Translations under genes and position numbers: made by a program
The notes under the pieces: generated by a model
Seen by the model: only the letters and a program-made list of their open reading frames with translations
What the model was told of the DNA's origin: nothing
Database searches by the model: none
Source of the DNA: Doryteuthis pealeii
Taxonomy: Eukaryota > Mollusca > Cephalopoda > Myopsida > Loliginidae
DNA length: 64,000 nucleotides
Assembly: GCA_023376005.1 (NCBI GenBank)
Contig: CM042160.1
Coordinates: forward strand, 88,000,955 to 88,064,954
Reading direction: 5' to 3'
Shown: in pieces, positions 1 through 10,194 of the stretch
How the letters are laid out: each line of letters begins with the position of its first letter
How positions within the stretch are numbered: position 1 is the first letter of the stretch

Positions 1-29
1 AAAAACAACGAAAACTAGAAAACGAAAAA

Positions 30-795
30 GGGAAAGAAAACCATTTATGGGCACTTCAAACGACAAATCGAGCAGGTTGCACATGAAAAGACTTGGACAT
101 TGGTTAAAAAAATAATGGCATAAGGACAAATTATATCAAAGCAAAAAAAAAAAAAAGACCCCAACAAAACAGTAAATATAGACTATGCGGTGACAGAGAT
201 GAGACTGTAAACCATGTACTACGAAGGAATGTAGCAAACTAGCACACGGGAGTACAAAACTAGGTATGACTGGGTTGGAAAGGTGATCCACTAGGAATTA
301 TTGCAAAAAATTTAAATTTTGACCATACAACAAAAATGGTATATGCATAAACTAGAATCTGTTCTTGAGAATGAAACGCATGAAATTCTCTGGGACACGA
401 GATAAAGATGGATCACCACTTCCAAGCCAGGGAGACCAGACCTAGTGTTGATTAACAAAAAAAAAAAAAAAAAAAAATGAATAAAACGTGCCAACTGGTA
501 GAATTTGCGGTATCCAGCAGATCACAGGGTGAAGCTGAAAGAAAACGAAAAGTTGGACAAAATACCTGGACCTTGCCAGAGAATTGAAAAAACTGGAATA
601 TAAGGATGAAAGTGATACCAATTTGTAGTTGGGGCACTTGGAACGGTTCCTAAAGCTTAGAAAAGAGACTAGAGGAACTGGAAATTAGAGGGAAGATTGA
701 GACCATCCAGACAACAGCATTGGTGAAATCGGCTAAAACTCAGAAGAGACCTGGTGACCTAAGGAGGCTTTTGTAGCTTAGTAAAGCAGCTGATA
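30..795 (+). pseudogene. LINE remnant 1, C-terminal zinc-finger and restriction-like endonuclease region
   Basis: Reading across several frames gives a recognisable non-LTR retrotransposon C-terminus. It starts with GHFKRQIEQVAHEKTWT, then a CCHC-like stretch (RLCGDRDETVNHV, about 178-215), then DWVGK-like and LENE.H.ILWD-like segments (about 260-400), and the RPDL motif followed by a lysine-rich stretch near 430-480. It ends in a segment resembling VIPI.V.LGT..KGLEK (about 605-650). The RPD...D...K order is typical of the endonuclease of the R2/NeSL-type LINE group. Several frameshifts, stops and an A-tract show it is dead. Clade assignment is by motif memory only. Confidence 0.7.
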
Positions 796-1030
796 TGACT
801 GACACGGCTTTCCCAAGGCGAAAAAGGGAAGGATATAAGTTTCGTTCCTCACTGAGGGTTTATCCTTTATTGTTTTTTCCGATACGCCCAGTTCCTCGTT
901 GTCGTGGAAATAATGACAAGGAATTGCGATAAAAGCAACTAAAAAGACAAAAAAAAAAAAAGAGAAATTCGATTGTGAAATACAAAAACAATCACCCATT
1001 TCACCCAATCCCGATCCCAGAAGACCAAAC

Positions 1031-1288
1031 CTAAAAAAATTCGTCGGGTGGTCTAAAGTCAGTACCAGCCAGACAGCGAGGGAGTCTATCCCATTTTCAC
1101 TAGTGCTAGACCAAGGATATTGTTTCTAGCATCTGAGGTCGAGTGCCACACCTACCATCAGCTCCTCACTTTACTGCACAGATCACTGTGCTACACATAG
1201 GCTGAGTTGGCGAGGGCTGGTATCGAACCAGGGACCTTGTGGTTCCCAGGCGGACGCTCTACCGACTGAGCTAAAACGAACTAGACCA
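1031..1288 (-). mobile_element. tRNA-derived SINE, family A
   Basis: On the minus strand the head reads TAGCTCAGTCGGTAGAGC, a pol III A box, followed 35-45 bases later by GGTTCGATACC, a B box (plus-strand 1219-1229). The body continues through AACTCAG..., the conserved CTGATGGTAGGTGTGGC segment and a GGTCTAG.GCTAGTGAAAA segment. The other copies in this window have the same order. It has inserted into LINE remnant 2. Confidence 0.85.
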
Positions 1289-1365
1289 AGTGTTAATTAA
1301 TAAGAAGAAAAGAATTTGTCATCAAGCGACCAAAGAGTAAAATAAATAAAACAAAAAGATTAAAC

Positions 1366-1616
1366 AGACCATATGACAATTAGGCACTCCTTTTGCGATC
1401 TCGATTCGTGGGGACATTTTTTCCATTTACACCGTCAAAATCCGGTTAATTGTTTACAGACGATTTTTAGAGTTTTTTTTAAATTATAAAACTAACCCCT
1501 AACCCTAACCCTAAACCTAATCCCTAACAAACAACCGGATTTTTACGGTGTAAATGAGAAAAGTGTCCCCATGAGTTGAGATCGCAAAAGGGGTGCCTAA
1601 AGGTCATATGGTTCAG
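1366..1616. mobile_element. Foldback MITE with telomere-like centre, copy 1
   Basis: Two arms of roughly 90 bases are inverted copies: ACCATATGAC...GCGATCTCGATTC at the left and the complement ending in GTCATATGGT at the right. The short centre contains CCCTAACCCTAACCCTAAAC. The LINE sequence on either side carries a near-duplicate of about ten bases (agattaaacag / agataaacag), a plausible target duplication, with lengths like those of Mutator-type elements. A second copy lies near 17.4-17.6 kb. Confidence 0.75.
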
Positions 1617-1894
1617 ATAAACAGATACCTGGATCTTGCGGAGAACAGAAAAAACTAGAAAAGCACATCCATGATATTTTATGCTAACTTTATTTTAATG
1701 TAGAAAAAAAGAAAATGCATAGAAATGTATTATTTACATTCACCATCCAGATAAAGAGTTTCACTCATTTACTTTGTTATTTTACTGAACAGTTATGTCC
1801 TAAAACTATGCCTTCAAGTAGCTACAATTCGGCCATCAGTCATAATTTCTTTAGTCTTTCCCACTTTCAACCACTTAAAACATATAGAGTCATG

Positions 1895-2560
1895 GCTGAT
1901 GGCGAGTTTTGTAATTTTGGGAATTTAATTGAAAATGAGACGTATAAAATTCTCTGGGACTTTGAGATAAAAAATACCCCCCTCCTCAAATACCCCCCCC
2001 AAAAAAAACACCCCCCCCCAAAAAAAAACCAAACAAACAAAAAACAAAACAAAACAACAAAACACAAACCCCGATCACCCAATCCCGGCCAGATGACCAG
2101 ACCAGTATAAACAAGAAGAAAAGAACTTGTGATCTAGGTGATTTTACCGTTCTTGAGAACCAGAGAGTAAAAATGAAAAAAATAAAATAAATAAATAAAA
2201 AATAGAAAATTAAAAAAAAAAAACTAAAAAAAACTAAAATAAAATAAAATGAAAAGATAGACAAATACCTGGATCTTGCCAGAGAGCTGAAAAAAAAAAA
2301 CAAAAAAAAAAAACAAACTGTGTAACCTGAAAGTGAAGGTGATACCAATTGTAGTTAGTACCCTTGGAACGGTCCGAAAGGGCCTGGAAAAAGAGTCTGT
2401 GGGAACTGGAAATCAGAGGAAGGAATGGGACCGTCCAGACTTCAGCGCTGTTGAAATAAACTATAATACTTTGAAGAGTCCTGGTGATCTGAGGAGACTT
2501 ATAGTCATTTACATTTCAGGGAAAAACCACCAGTTAAAACTAATGTAAAAAAAAAAAATC
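1895..2560 (+). pseudogene. LINE remnant 3, endonuclease C-terminus
   Basis: ENETYKILWDFEIK is open near 1933-1972. INKKKRTCDLGDF.VLENQRVKM follows near 2107-2175 and KVIPIVVSTLGTVRKGLEK near 2333-2395. These are the same blocks as in remnant 1, in the same order, but separated by C- and A-rich expansions at about 1976-2060 and 2180-2310. The final part is open for 71 codons (2333-2548), but this is LINE tail rather than a host gene. Confidence 0.7.
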
Positions 2561-2990
2561 GTATTGACAATGGTTCATCTAAATAAGATAAGTAGAGAAA
2601 AAAAAATGTTGTGACGTATTTGCTTAGTACATACGATACTAGTGATATCACTGGTTGCATAAACAGCTATCAGGCGATTACTCCCTTGTAAGAATATAGT
2701 GACAATGGCATGTATCCTCATTGAAGATAAAGCGTTCTGCATGACTTGTTACGATGAACGAAACTTTGTCGTCGTGGCACGTTGATAATTATCTATCCAT
2801 GTATGCATACGAGGGTGTGTGGGGGTGTGTGGGGGGTGGTGCTGAAAAGTTCTCAGGCAAACTAACATGGAAAATGACCTGGGGGGTAAGGGTGGCCTAC
2901 TAATCAAATTTCAGGCTTTTGATTTTTTTTTTTTTTTACACAGGAATTCAAATATGATACCTGAAATATCATCATCATCATCAAATATCA
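2561..2990. other. Unassigned AT-rich spacer with GT/GGGT and ATC microsatellites
   Basis: No gene seen. It contains a G/T-rich stretch near 2812-2838, a T-tract near 2926, and an (ATC)n tract at about 2961-3018. Confidence 0.6.
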
Positions 2991-2994
2991 TCAT

Positions 2995-3098
2995 CATCAT
3001 TATCATCATCATCATCAGTTCGCGGTATTGAACTAGGAATCTTGTGGTTTCTAGCCGAACGCTCTACTGACTGAATAATAAATTAGACCATTCCTTCA
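2995..3098 (-). mobile_element. SINE family A head fragment
   Basis: On the minus strand an A-box-like TTCAGTCAGTAGAGCG and a B-box-like AGTTCAATACCG are visible. The body is missing, so this is a truncated copy. Confidence 0.6.
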
Positions 3099-3235
3099 TA
3101 ATTTACTACTTGGCACAAAATAACCCTGGATGGGTTGATGTGCCATTACATTCAATCAAGCAATAAATAAAAACATTTTATAATATTATTTATATCACTT
3201 TTCTTTCTGCTGAAACTGAGCTTATGTTCAAGTCA

Positions 3236-3410
3236 TGTTGAAAGCACCAGTTCCCACTAGATCACTGAAGTTAAGCAGTAATGAGCCTGTTCAGTATTTG
3301 GATGGCTGACCATCTAAGCAACAGCAGGTACTGTAGCAACCTAATATCAAAATGACTTGATTTGGCATTAAATCACCCGAAAAGTGTTGAAATGCCGTAA
3401 AACAAAACAA
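3236..3410 (+). mobile_element. 5S rRNA-derived SINE, unit 1
   Basis: Bases 3241-3338 follow the layout of 5S rRNA: an ATCACTGAAGTTAAGCAG block resembling the 5S GATCTC.GAAGCTAAGCAG (box A region), then GAGCCTG, then TTGGATGGCTGACC (box C region), then CAGGTACTGTAGC at the 3' end. The following segment (3355-3405) is the hairpin tail ggcattaaat...gaaatgccgt also found on other SINEs and a LINE here. This combination is what a 5S-derived SINE (SINE3 type) looks like rather than a functional 5S gene. Confidence 0.8.
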
Positions 3411-3580
3411 CCAAATCAAGTCACACTGAAAGTGCCAGTTTCCACATCAATGAGCCTGTTCAATACTTAGATGGTTGACCATTTAAGCAACAGCAGGTAC
3501 TGTAGCAAACTGATATCAAAATGACTTGATTTGGTATTAAATTACCTGAAAAGGGTTGATATGCCATCAAACAAAATTTT
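3411..3580 (+). mobile_element. 5S rRNA-derived SINE, unit 2 (internally deleted)
   Basis: This is a tandem second copy of the 5S-like block at 3427-3507. About 20-25 bases around the box A region are missing (no ATCACTGAAGTTAAGCAG) but the box C region and 3' end are kept. Its own hairpin tail lies at about 3528-3575. Loss of box A suggests it could not be transcribed alone. Confidence 0.75.
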
Positions 3581-3814
3581 TTTTAAAAACAACCACCATT
3601 AGCTGAAACTGGGCCCAAGAATTGAACTGACTTTCAAGTTAGATGCTAACTGGAAGCTCTGAATTTAACATGGGGTGGGGGTGGGGGGTAATTTACCGTG
3701 GCATAATGACTAAAGTGCTGGACTGGGATATTGTTTGTAAGTGAGTTTAAACTCTACTCATGCTATTATGTTCAGTTTTGGACTAATACCCTTTGGAAAG
3801 GTATGGACACCCTC

Positions 3815-4128
3815 AGCCCCCAGCTATTCAGTCAGTAGAGCATTCGGCTAGAAACCACAAGGTTCCTAGTTCAATACCGGTCCTCGCCAACTCAGTGTAT
3901 GAGTAGCACAGGGATCTGTGTGGTAAAGTAAGGAGCTGATGGTAGGTGTGGTGCTCCACCTCAGATGCAAAAACAATCTCCTTGGTCTAGAGCTAGTGAA
4001 AAGGGGATAGACTACCTCGCTGATTGGCTGATACTGACTTTAGGCTACCCCGATGACTTAGTGTTCTACAAGGATGGCTTTGTCATTAACTAACCCACTA
4101 AGGTTGATATTCCATTAAACAAAGAGAC
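3815..4128 (+). mobile_element. SINE family A, near full length with tail
   Basis: The A-box-like region CAGTCAGTAGAGC (about 3828-3843) and B-box-like AGTTCAATACCG (about 3868) are followed by the family body and end in the tail cattaactaaccc...gatattccattaaac (about 4083-4122). It is the most complete plus-strand copy. Confidence 0.8.
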
Positions 4129-4254
4129 CAAACCTTAAAGTCTTTAGAATAACTACTGACTATGTATATTGCCTTTTTTAACCAATCTAGATAATTTCAT
4201 AAGATCGAGCATTCACTTTGATTGGTATATTTTTCATTTTATAACAGTTGAAAG

Positions 4255-4380
4255 GTATGAACACCCTCAGCCCCCAACTATAGGTCAAATAGTACCACTA
4301 CTGTTCTTCTTCAAGAATGTCTTTGACATTAAATCACCCAAGAAAGTTGATATGCCATTAAATAAAAAAAGCTAAACCAA
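4255..4380 (+). mobile_element. SINE 3' tail fragment
   Basis: The hairpin tail (cattaaatcaccc...gatatgccattaaat) at about 4327-4362 is preceded by a short AACACCCTCAGCCCCCAACTA segment also seen near 3806. Head and body are absent. Confidence 0.6.
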
Positions 4381-4394
4381 ACCATCTTAACTAA

Positions 4395-4775
4395 TACCTT
4401 GATCTAGTGCTAGTGAAAAGGGGATAGACTCCCTTGCTGTCTGGCTGATAACGACTTTAGGCCACCCTGATGACTTTATTTTCACTTTACTACCATTCTT
4501 TTAGAAGGATGGCTTTGGTATTAAATAACCCATGAAGGTCAATATGCCATGTCAGTAGTGGACCTTCCTGCTCTGAAACCAGCCTGAGACTCAGCGTATG
4601 AGTAGCACAGGGCTCTGTGCGGTAAAGTAAGGAGCTGATGGTAAGTGTGGCGCTCCACCCCATACGTTAAAATAATCTCCTTAATCTAGCGCTAGTGAAA
4701 AGGGGATAGACTCCCTCGCTGTCTGGCTGATACCGACTTTAGGCCACCCCGATGACTTACTTACTTATTTACTTA
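4395..4775 (+). mobile_element. Two SINE family A body fragments
   Basis: A 3' half (about 4395-4550, with tail) is followed by a copy that starts in the middle (about 4560-4755). Both carry GTGAAAAGGGGATAGACTCC and the CTGGCTGATA.CGACTTTAGG block. Confidence 0.75.
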
Positions 4776-4844
4776 AATTTGAAAAAAAAAAATTCTCATA
4801 TATCTAATTTAATTTCTATGTTGAAGCAACATAAGGCGCTCTAA

Positions 4845-5515
4845 ACCAAAAGTGCCCCCCGCCCTGTCGGCTGGGGGCGTTAGAATGCACCGACTGCACC
4901 TCTGCAGAGGGGTAAGACTCCCCCAATGGGGCCACCTGTTTGCCGTGGGTGGCAACCCGTGATGCTTAAGGATGGAGTTTTGGTAGATGAGCAGTCCATG
5001 ACCTGCAACACTCCACTTAGAACCTTACTTAGGCTAGAAGGGCGGTCGGAGAGGCCCCCTCCGATCAATCGGCTGGTTACGTCAAGCCCTAGCACCTATC
5101 CTAACCCTATTGCCCTTATGGCAAGCCCCAATCCCTTTTTTTATCATATGGGTGCTAGAAGGTGGTGGCTGCGGGTCTACATGTCCTGAGAACGACGTTA
5201 AACTCTATCTGATGGTGAGGTTCCAGTTTTGGAGGTTTGGGGAATGTGGAGCACCCCTTGATCACCATTGCTCCCTGGTCCACTCTGACCCGGAGTGGTA
5301 GTACCTGTTAGGATTACATGTATGGGTTAAATAGAAAAACATGAGTTTATAAACAAAATTGTATTATCCATTAAAAATGAAATTATTTCAAAACTTTGTC
5401 GGCATTAAACATTTTTGAATACCAAATTACCAATAGAAGTATTCGGCATAAAATAACTCAAGGGGTTGACATGCTGTAAAACCCAACCAACCAAACCAAA
5501 CCAGAAATGCCCCGG
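4845..5515 (+). mobile_element. LINE 3'-end repeat (family E) with shared tail
   Basis: A GC-richer block includes MLKDG-like coding residue remnants, GRSERPPPINRLVTSS and a GTAGTACCTGTTAGG segment. The same block follows LINE RT codons directly at 14.9 kb, so it is the 3' end of that LINE. It ends in the hairpin tail (about 5447-5490) and an AACC-rich microsatellite. The open frames inside it are LINE-derived. Confidence 0.75.
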
Positions 5516-5593
5516 GACCCCAAGATCTAAATACGGCTCTGTCACCCTCGTCCACACATAAAAAACCCATTGAGGATTGAGGAAAGAAAAGTT

Positions 5594-6511
5594 GGTTAAA
5601 TCCCACTTAAGGGACATAAATTCCACCATTGTATGTCACCCCGTCGAAAAAAAATATACTAAAAATCAAGGAATTAATCGAATTTAATGAAATTTTCAGT
5701 GTTGATATCTATTAATAATGGAGATTCGCTTCCGGTTTTTGTCTGTAACAAAAACTGCGTCACTACTTACGTCACATTACCAACACATAATCCAACGTCA
5801 TAACATAGAATAAATATACTCAAAATGTGAGCATACAACGTTAGACAATCCTCATTGTTTCAATAAATAGATGCCCGATGTTATATATTTATATATAGAT
5901 TGTTTTATTCTAATATATTTAAAGTTATCGGGACTGTTTCCATTTCAAATTGTCTTTCTTTCTTTCTTTCTTTTAATCCTTTAATAAATTTGACGATTTT
6001 ACATACTTATGGTACACACTCTATGACATTGAATTTTCAGCTCCCATCCCTTCAGGCAATATCTTTCAAAAAATAATTTTTACATCGCCCGGAGGGTGTT
6101 TTTTTAATTTTGTACTAGTAATAATAATAGTAGTAATAATAGTAATAGTAGTAGTAGTAGAATTCAGAATTGAAAAATATGCCATGCTGGTATTAATGAA
6201 TAAACAATATAATGCACCAGTTATTTTATTTGAAAAAAACTTTTACATTTTTTCAGGTCAGATAACTTTGAACAACGTATCTTTGAGGCGGAACACATAT
6301 TCTCAAAGATACGTTGTTCAAAGTTAACTGACCTGAAAAAAATGTTAAAAGTTTTTAATAAAATAACTGGTGCATTATATATTTTATTCATTAATATATC
6401 AACACTGAAAATTTCATTAAATGTGGTTAATTTCTTTATTTCTGGTATATTTTTCTTTCGTCAGGGTGACATACGACGGTGGAATTTATGTCCGTTAAGT
6501 AGGATTTAACC
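5594..6511. mobile_element. Foldback element with nested Helitron
   Basis: Long terminal inverted repeats start at GGTTAAATCC (5594) and end at the complementary GGATTTAACC (6511). They include GACATAAATTCCACC and TATGTCACCC on the left with inverted counterparts on the right. The arms continue inward through the aatgaaattttcagtgttgat block. The inner hairpin around 6250-6345 has about 45-base arms and a short loop. The left arm is interrupted at 5708-6118 by a Helitron-like element. Confidence 0.75.
5708..6118 (+). mobile_element. Non-autonomous Helitron-like element (subfamily 1)
   Basis: The element starts TCTATTAATAATGG after an A and ends in CTAG before a T (A|TC...CTAG|T), as Helitrons do. 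A GC hairpin (CGCCCGGAGGGTG, about 6085-6097) lies near the 3' end. A reverse copy with the same ends is at 14003-14399. No Rep/helicase coding is present. Confidence 0.75.
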
Positions 6512-6717
6512 GAAAGGTTTCTATTGCATAAGTGTCAGTTGTAAAGTGAGTCACTGTGGTGTCATGTGACAGATCTGAGCATGCGTAGTTTGGAGCATGC
6601 GTCATGTCTTGACCATCCCTGACCATATGTGTGCAGCTATTCCAAATATTCATGACGCAGTTTAACACTCTTGGCACTTTGTTTCTCGAGTGTCTTTTGT
6701 ATTTACCAAACGGGTAA

Positions 6718-7125
6718 AGGGTTGGTTGGTTGGTTGGTTGGATTTTATGTCATGTCAACCCTTGTTGGGTTATTTTATGCTGAAGACGTTTTTGTTTTAT
6801 TCATTCTTGTTGGGTTAGTTGATTGGTTGGTTGGTTGGTTGGTTGGATTTTATGTCATGTCAACCCTTGTTGGGTTATTTTATGCTGAAGACGTTTTTGT
6901 TTTATTCATTCTTGTTGGGTTAGTTGATTGGTTGGTTGGTTGGTTGGTTGGATTTTATGTCATGTCAACCCTTGTTGGGTTATTTTATGCTGAAGACGTT
7001 TTTGTTTTATTCATTCTTGTTGGGTTAGTTGATTGGTTGGTTGGTTGGTTGGTTGGATTTTATGTCATGTCAACCCTTGTTGGGTTATTTTATACCAAAA
7101 GACGTTCTGTTTTATTCATTCAAGT
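6718..7125 (-). repeat. 106-bp tandem array made of the LINE/SINE 3' tail
   Basis: Almost four units each contain (GGTT)n, attttatgtcatgtcaaccc, ttgttgggttattttatgc and a tttgttttattcattc stretch. Read on the minus strand this is the LINE family E tail plus its AACC microsatellite. Because the unit contributes no stop, a 157-codon frame is open (6671-7144), but I do not regard it as a gene. Confidence 0.8.
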
Positions 7126-7142
7126 TGAGTATTCAATTTGGT

Positions 7143-7634
7143 AATTTATGAGGAAGTGCATCCCGGTCTCCCGCCTCAAAGACCGCTACCCGGTGACTAT
7201 CAAAATAACAACCCCAGCTCGTCGTAATTCTTGTTTATTTATCGTAATTTGTCGTAATTCTTGTTTAGATATGAAGATAGATATATAGTTTTGAATAGAC
7301 TGAGATAGATAGATAGATAAACAAACAAAATAATATAGATAGATAAGAATAAATGGAGATAGATAGATATTTTCGACAAGTAAATGTATTTGGGGGGGGG
7401 GGTCGCTTTTTTTTTTGTTGTAATTCTTGTTTATTTAAACTAAAAACAAGACATTAAACAAACATAAATAAAAAAAAACTTAGTATTTAAAGTAATATAG
7501 ATAAATATGAACAAATTGAGATAGATAGATAGATGGATAGTTTTGAATAGACTGAGCTGGGGACGTTATTTTAATAGTCACCGGGCAGCAACTCTTGAGG
7601 CAGGAGACCGGGACGCACTTCCTCATAAATTACC
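7143..7634. mobile_element. Foldback MITE, about 490 bp
   Basis: Inverted arms of about 75-80 bases: AATTTATGAGGAAGTGCATC... at 7143 and its complement ending CACTTCCTCATAAATTA at 7634. They include CCGGTCTCC.GCCTC and GTGACTAT.AAAATAAC blocks. The centre holds ATAG microsatellites and a G-tract. A truncated relative lies near 46.6 kb. Confidence 0.8.
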
Positions 7635-7689
7635 TTCAATTTTTCTTTCAAAAGTCAATTATTTTTAAAATACATTTTTTTAAATTCAT

Positions 7690-7872
7690 TTTTTGTCTAT
7701 TTAACCCATAGATGGGACCCTAACAGGTACTACCAATTCAGATCAAAGTGAACCTGGGAGTAATGGCAATGAAGGGGTACTTCACACTCCCCAGATCTTC
7801 AGAATTGTAAACTCACCACTAGAAGTAGTTTAACGTCATACCCAGGACACTAAGCCCCCTCATCCACTGCTC
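7690..7872 (-). mobile_element. LINE 3'-end repeat (family E) fragment
   Basis: On the minus strand this carries the TTAACGTCAT complement, the GGGAATGTGGAGTACC-type block and GTAGTACCTGTTAGGG. The coding-derived part and the tail are missing. Confidence 0.65.
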
Positions 7873-8280
7873 TATAGCATATATATGATAGCAAATGATT
7901 CTAAAGGCTAAATTTTGTGAAAGCGAGGAGTTTTAGTGCATTTTAGTAGACGATCTTTGATGCTATTTCCTCAAACAATGGTGTAAGTAAAAGATCTAAT
8001 TTTTGGTATCAGTATTCAGTATACTAACACACAACTTTTGCATAGATGGATGATTTGATATTTTTTAAAAAGTGAAAAATCGACCTACCCTAATGTTTAC
8101 TTTAAAAGCTATTACTATTAGTTCAATATGTAAAAAGGATAATAATTCTTTCTTTGTTCTTTTCTTTTCTCTTCTTCTTCTTTTCTTTTTTCAAACTTTG
8201 TTTCTTTTCTGCTTTTTTTTCTATTTCATTGAAACAGACGATAAGTGCTATCACTTACTATCTCTCACCTTTCTTTTAAA
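7873..8280. other. Unassigned AT-rich spacer
   Basis: No gene, RNA or clear transposon seen. Pyrimidine-rich stretches near 8150-8225 create low-complexity open frames. Confidence 0.5.
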
Positions 8281-8284
8281 GTCG

Positions 8285-8480
8285 ACGAAGCGGCCTAATG
8301 TCGATATCAGTCGAACAGCGAAGGAGTCTATTTCATTTTCACTAGCGCTAGACAAGGGAAATTGTTTTTGCGTCTGAGGTGGAGCGCCACACCTACCATC
8401 AGTCCCCCCATTTACTACACAGATCTCATCTGTGTTACTCATGCTTCGAGTTAGCGAGGCTTGGTATCGAACCCGTAAAC
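8285..8480 (-). mobile_element. SINE family A, lacking the A-box end
   Basis: The minus strand reads GGTTCGATACC (B box, about 8463-8473), then the family body including CTGATGGTAGGTGTGGCGC and GCTAGTGAAAATGAAATAG. The tRNA 5' part is absent. Confidence 0.75.
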
Positions 8481-8599
8481 TCAAAATACTCACCAAGGTC
8501 TAATATTATAGCATTATTATATCCAATTGTATACTAACACTGAATAGGTGGAAAGAAAGACAAGATAAACTCATTTACACATATGTGTTTACCCAATTA

Positions 8600-8968
8600 C
8601 TCTTTCATAAGTAGGGCACAAGGTTAATTTTTAAGCAGGGTTTAGCAGGTTTGAATTGTTTTTCTTCTTCTGGACTGGTTGCCATACCAACGTTAAAGAG
8701 CTCAGTATGACCTACTATTTACCCATAGCTGAAGGGTATTTGCCTCATACCCCACTTGTATGGCTCGACACAAGGCCTCGTTTTAACGTGGGCCCACCCA
8801 CAAGCCAAAGCTCATGGGTGGGAAAGAACAAAAATTGCGTCAATCCCTTCGGCATTCCCCCACAAGGGGGGCACCGAAGGCGCTGGGCAATAAACCCTTA
8901 AGTCAAGGGGGCAGGTATTGCCTGGGGGGATAGCCCCCCTGGGATCGACGCTATTAATTGTACTTTAC
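8600..8968. mobile_element. SINE family B fragment joined to GC-rich repeat C
   Basis: About 8600-8755 matches the 3' half of SINE family B on the minus strand (GCACAAGGTTAATTTTTAAG...). It runs straight into repeat C on the plus strand (about 8755-8965), a GC-rich block with CACAAGGCC, GGGCCCACCCAC, GGGGGCAGGTATTGCC and GGGATCGACGC. Repeat C recurs at 20.3, 55.0 and 57.2 kb. Confidence 0.65.
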
Positions 8969-8969
8969 A

Positions 8970-10060
8970 GCAGATGCTGTTATTCGTCTACTGTTTGTTT
9001 TAAAATGTAAACATAATTAGTATTTTTTATTTTCATGCAAGATACTTGATTATTTGAAAAAGAAAGGAAAAAAAGGTTGTTTAATCTACATCATTTTGTA
9101 TTTTAAGTGACTTTAATTCAAACAAAACAACAACCCCCCGCCCCGAGTTTTGTCTTTCTGCGGTGAATTTGTATTTTGGTAAGTAATACTCTTTCTTTCT
9201 TTCTATTTATTTTGTTTCAAATTAAATTTCTCTTTTAATAAATACGGTTATGTTCCAGTTTTATAGTGAAAAGTGTAGCTGCCTAAGGGTATGTGTGTGT
9301 TTTAGGAATACCCAACTTTTCGTCTGCTTTAATTTTAAAAAGGAATTAAAATTAATTAAATCGATTATTTAAGGTTAATTTTTTGTCTAAATTGAAAAGT
9401 AGTAACATAATGAGCATCAGTAAAAAAAAAAAAAAAAAAAAGAAAGTAAAATGATATTATGCATGTAATTTATTTTTAATACATTTAAAACATTTTTCAG
9501 TCAATTTGCTGTTGTAAAATCCGTGTTTAAAAACAAATTTAACACTCTCGATTGAAAAAAATTACCAAATAACTGATGCATTATAAAATTAATTTATTGA
9601 TAAATCAAAACTGAAAATTTCATTAAAATTGGTTAATTCTCTGATTTTTTGTAAATTTCTTTGAAACGGGGGTCGGGGTGTTTTGTAAAAATACGGGTTT
9701 TTCTACAAATTGGATATACCTAGTGTGTTTTTACACAACCTCTCATGATGAAAAAGAAAAGAAAAAAAAAGATTTTCTTATAATTTTTGGATTATTTTGA
9801 AATCAATTTGATTTTTGAATTTACCACAAATTAGTGGCTATTTGGAGGGAAGTTCTGTCTTTTCAAGCGAAAATTTTAGCCCCAGCTTAACTCTAACATA
9901 AACCAAAGCTAACTCCTTACCATAATTGTCGGGCATTTTTATATGAAATTGGAAGATAGCCTAAAACAGTTTGATTTATAATTTTTCATTTATTTCTATT
10001 TTTATTTTCAGATAAAAATATCTGTAAAAAGACATTCAGTTTTAACCCGCAGTAGAAGTT
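8970..10060. other. AT-rich region with diverged repeat fragments
   Basis: It includes a diverged regulatory-looking AT block at 9340-9480 shared with 27.65, 54.8, 62.2 and 63.5 kb. A reverse fragment of the 740-bp element (aaaattcattaaaattgg block) lies at about 9580-9670. No gene seen. Confidence 0.5.
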
Positions 10061-10194
10061 CCAAAGAATTTTCTGGAGCACCTTGACCTTTGGATAAGAT
10101 CGAACCCCCAACTTTACGACAAGTTATCCAGTTTAGTTATTTCCTTAAAAATACCGGTTTAGTGGCCGAAGCACACTGGACCCCCCGACGGACG

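Larger units (their letters stand above)
940..1690 (+). pseudogene. LINE remnant 2, split by a SINE and a MITE
   Basis: This is a third-party-interrupted copy of the same LINE C-terminus. FDCEIQ... is readable near 968-1010, INKKKRICH near 1297-1325, and the segment corresponding to D.YLDL.. near 1618-1645. Between these blocks lie a tRNA-derived SINE in reverse orientation (about 1031-1288) and a foldback MITE (about 1369-1614). The blocks resume in the correct order, so both insertions occurred within an already integrated LINE. Confidence 0.6.

Noticed and set aside
1495..1520. Telomere end
   Set aside because: Only three CCCTAA-like repeats, and they lie in the middle of a MITE.
3241..3338. 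Functional 5S rRNA gene
   Set aside because: Too diverged from 5S, lacks the 5' end, and is followed by a SINE tail.
3815..3900. Functional tRNA gene at the SINE head
   Set aside because: A and B boxes are present but acceptor and anticodon stems do not form, and the same sequence recurs with SINE bodies.
4926..5189. Protein genes in the family E repeat (also at 34.8 kb)
   Set aside because: The same peptide fragments appear in each copy with frameshifts and follow LINE RT codons at 14.9 kb, so they are LINE remains.
6671..7144. 157-residue repetitive membrane-like protein
   Set aside because: The repeat unit is a LINE/SINE tail in reverse. Hydrophobicity comes from T-rich sequence.
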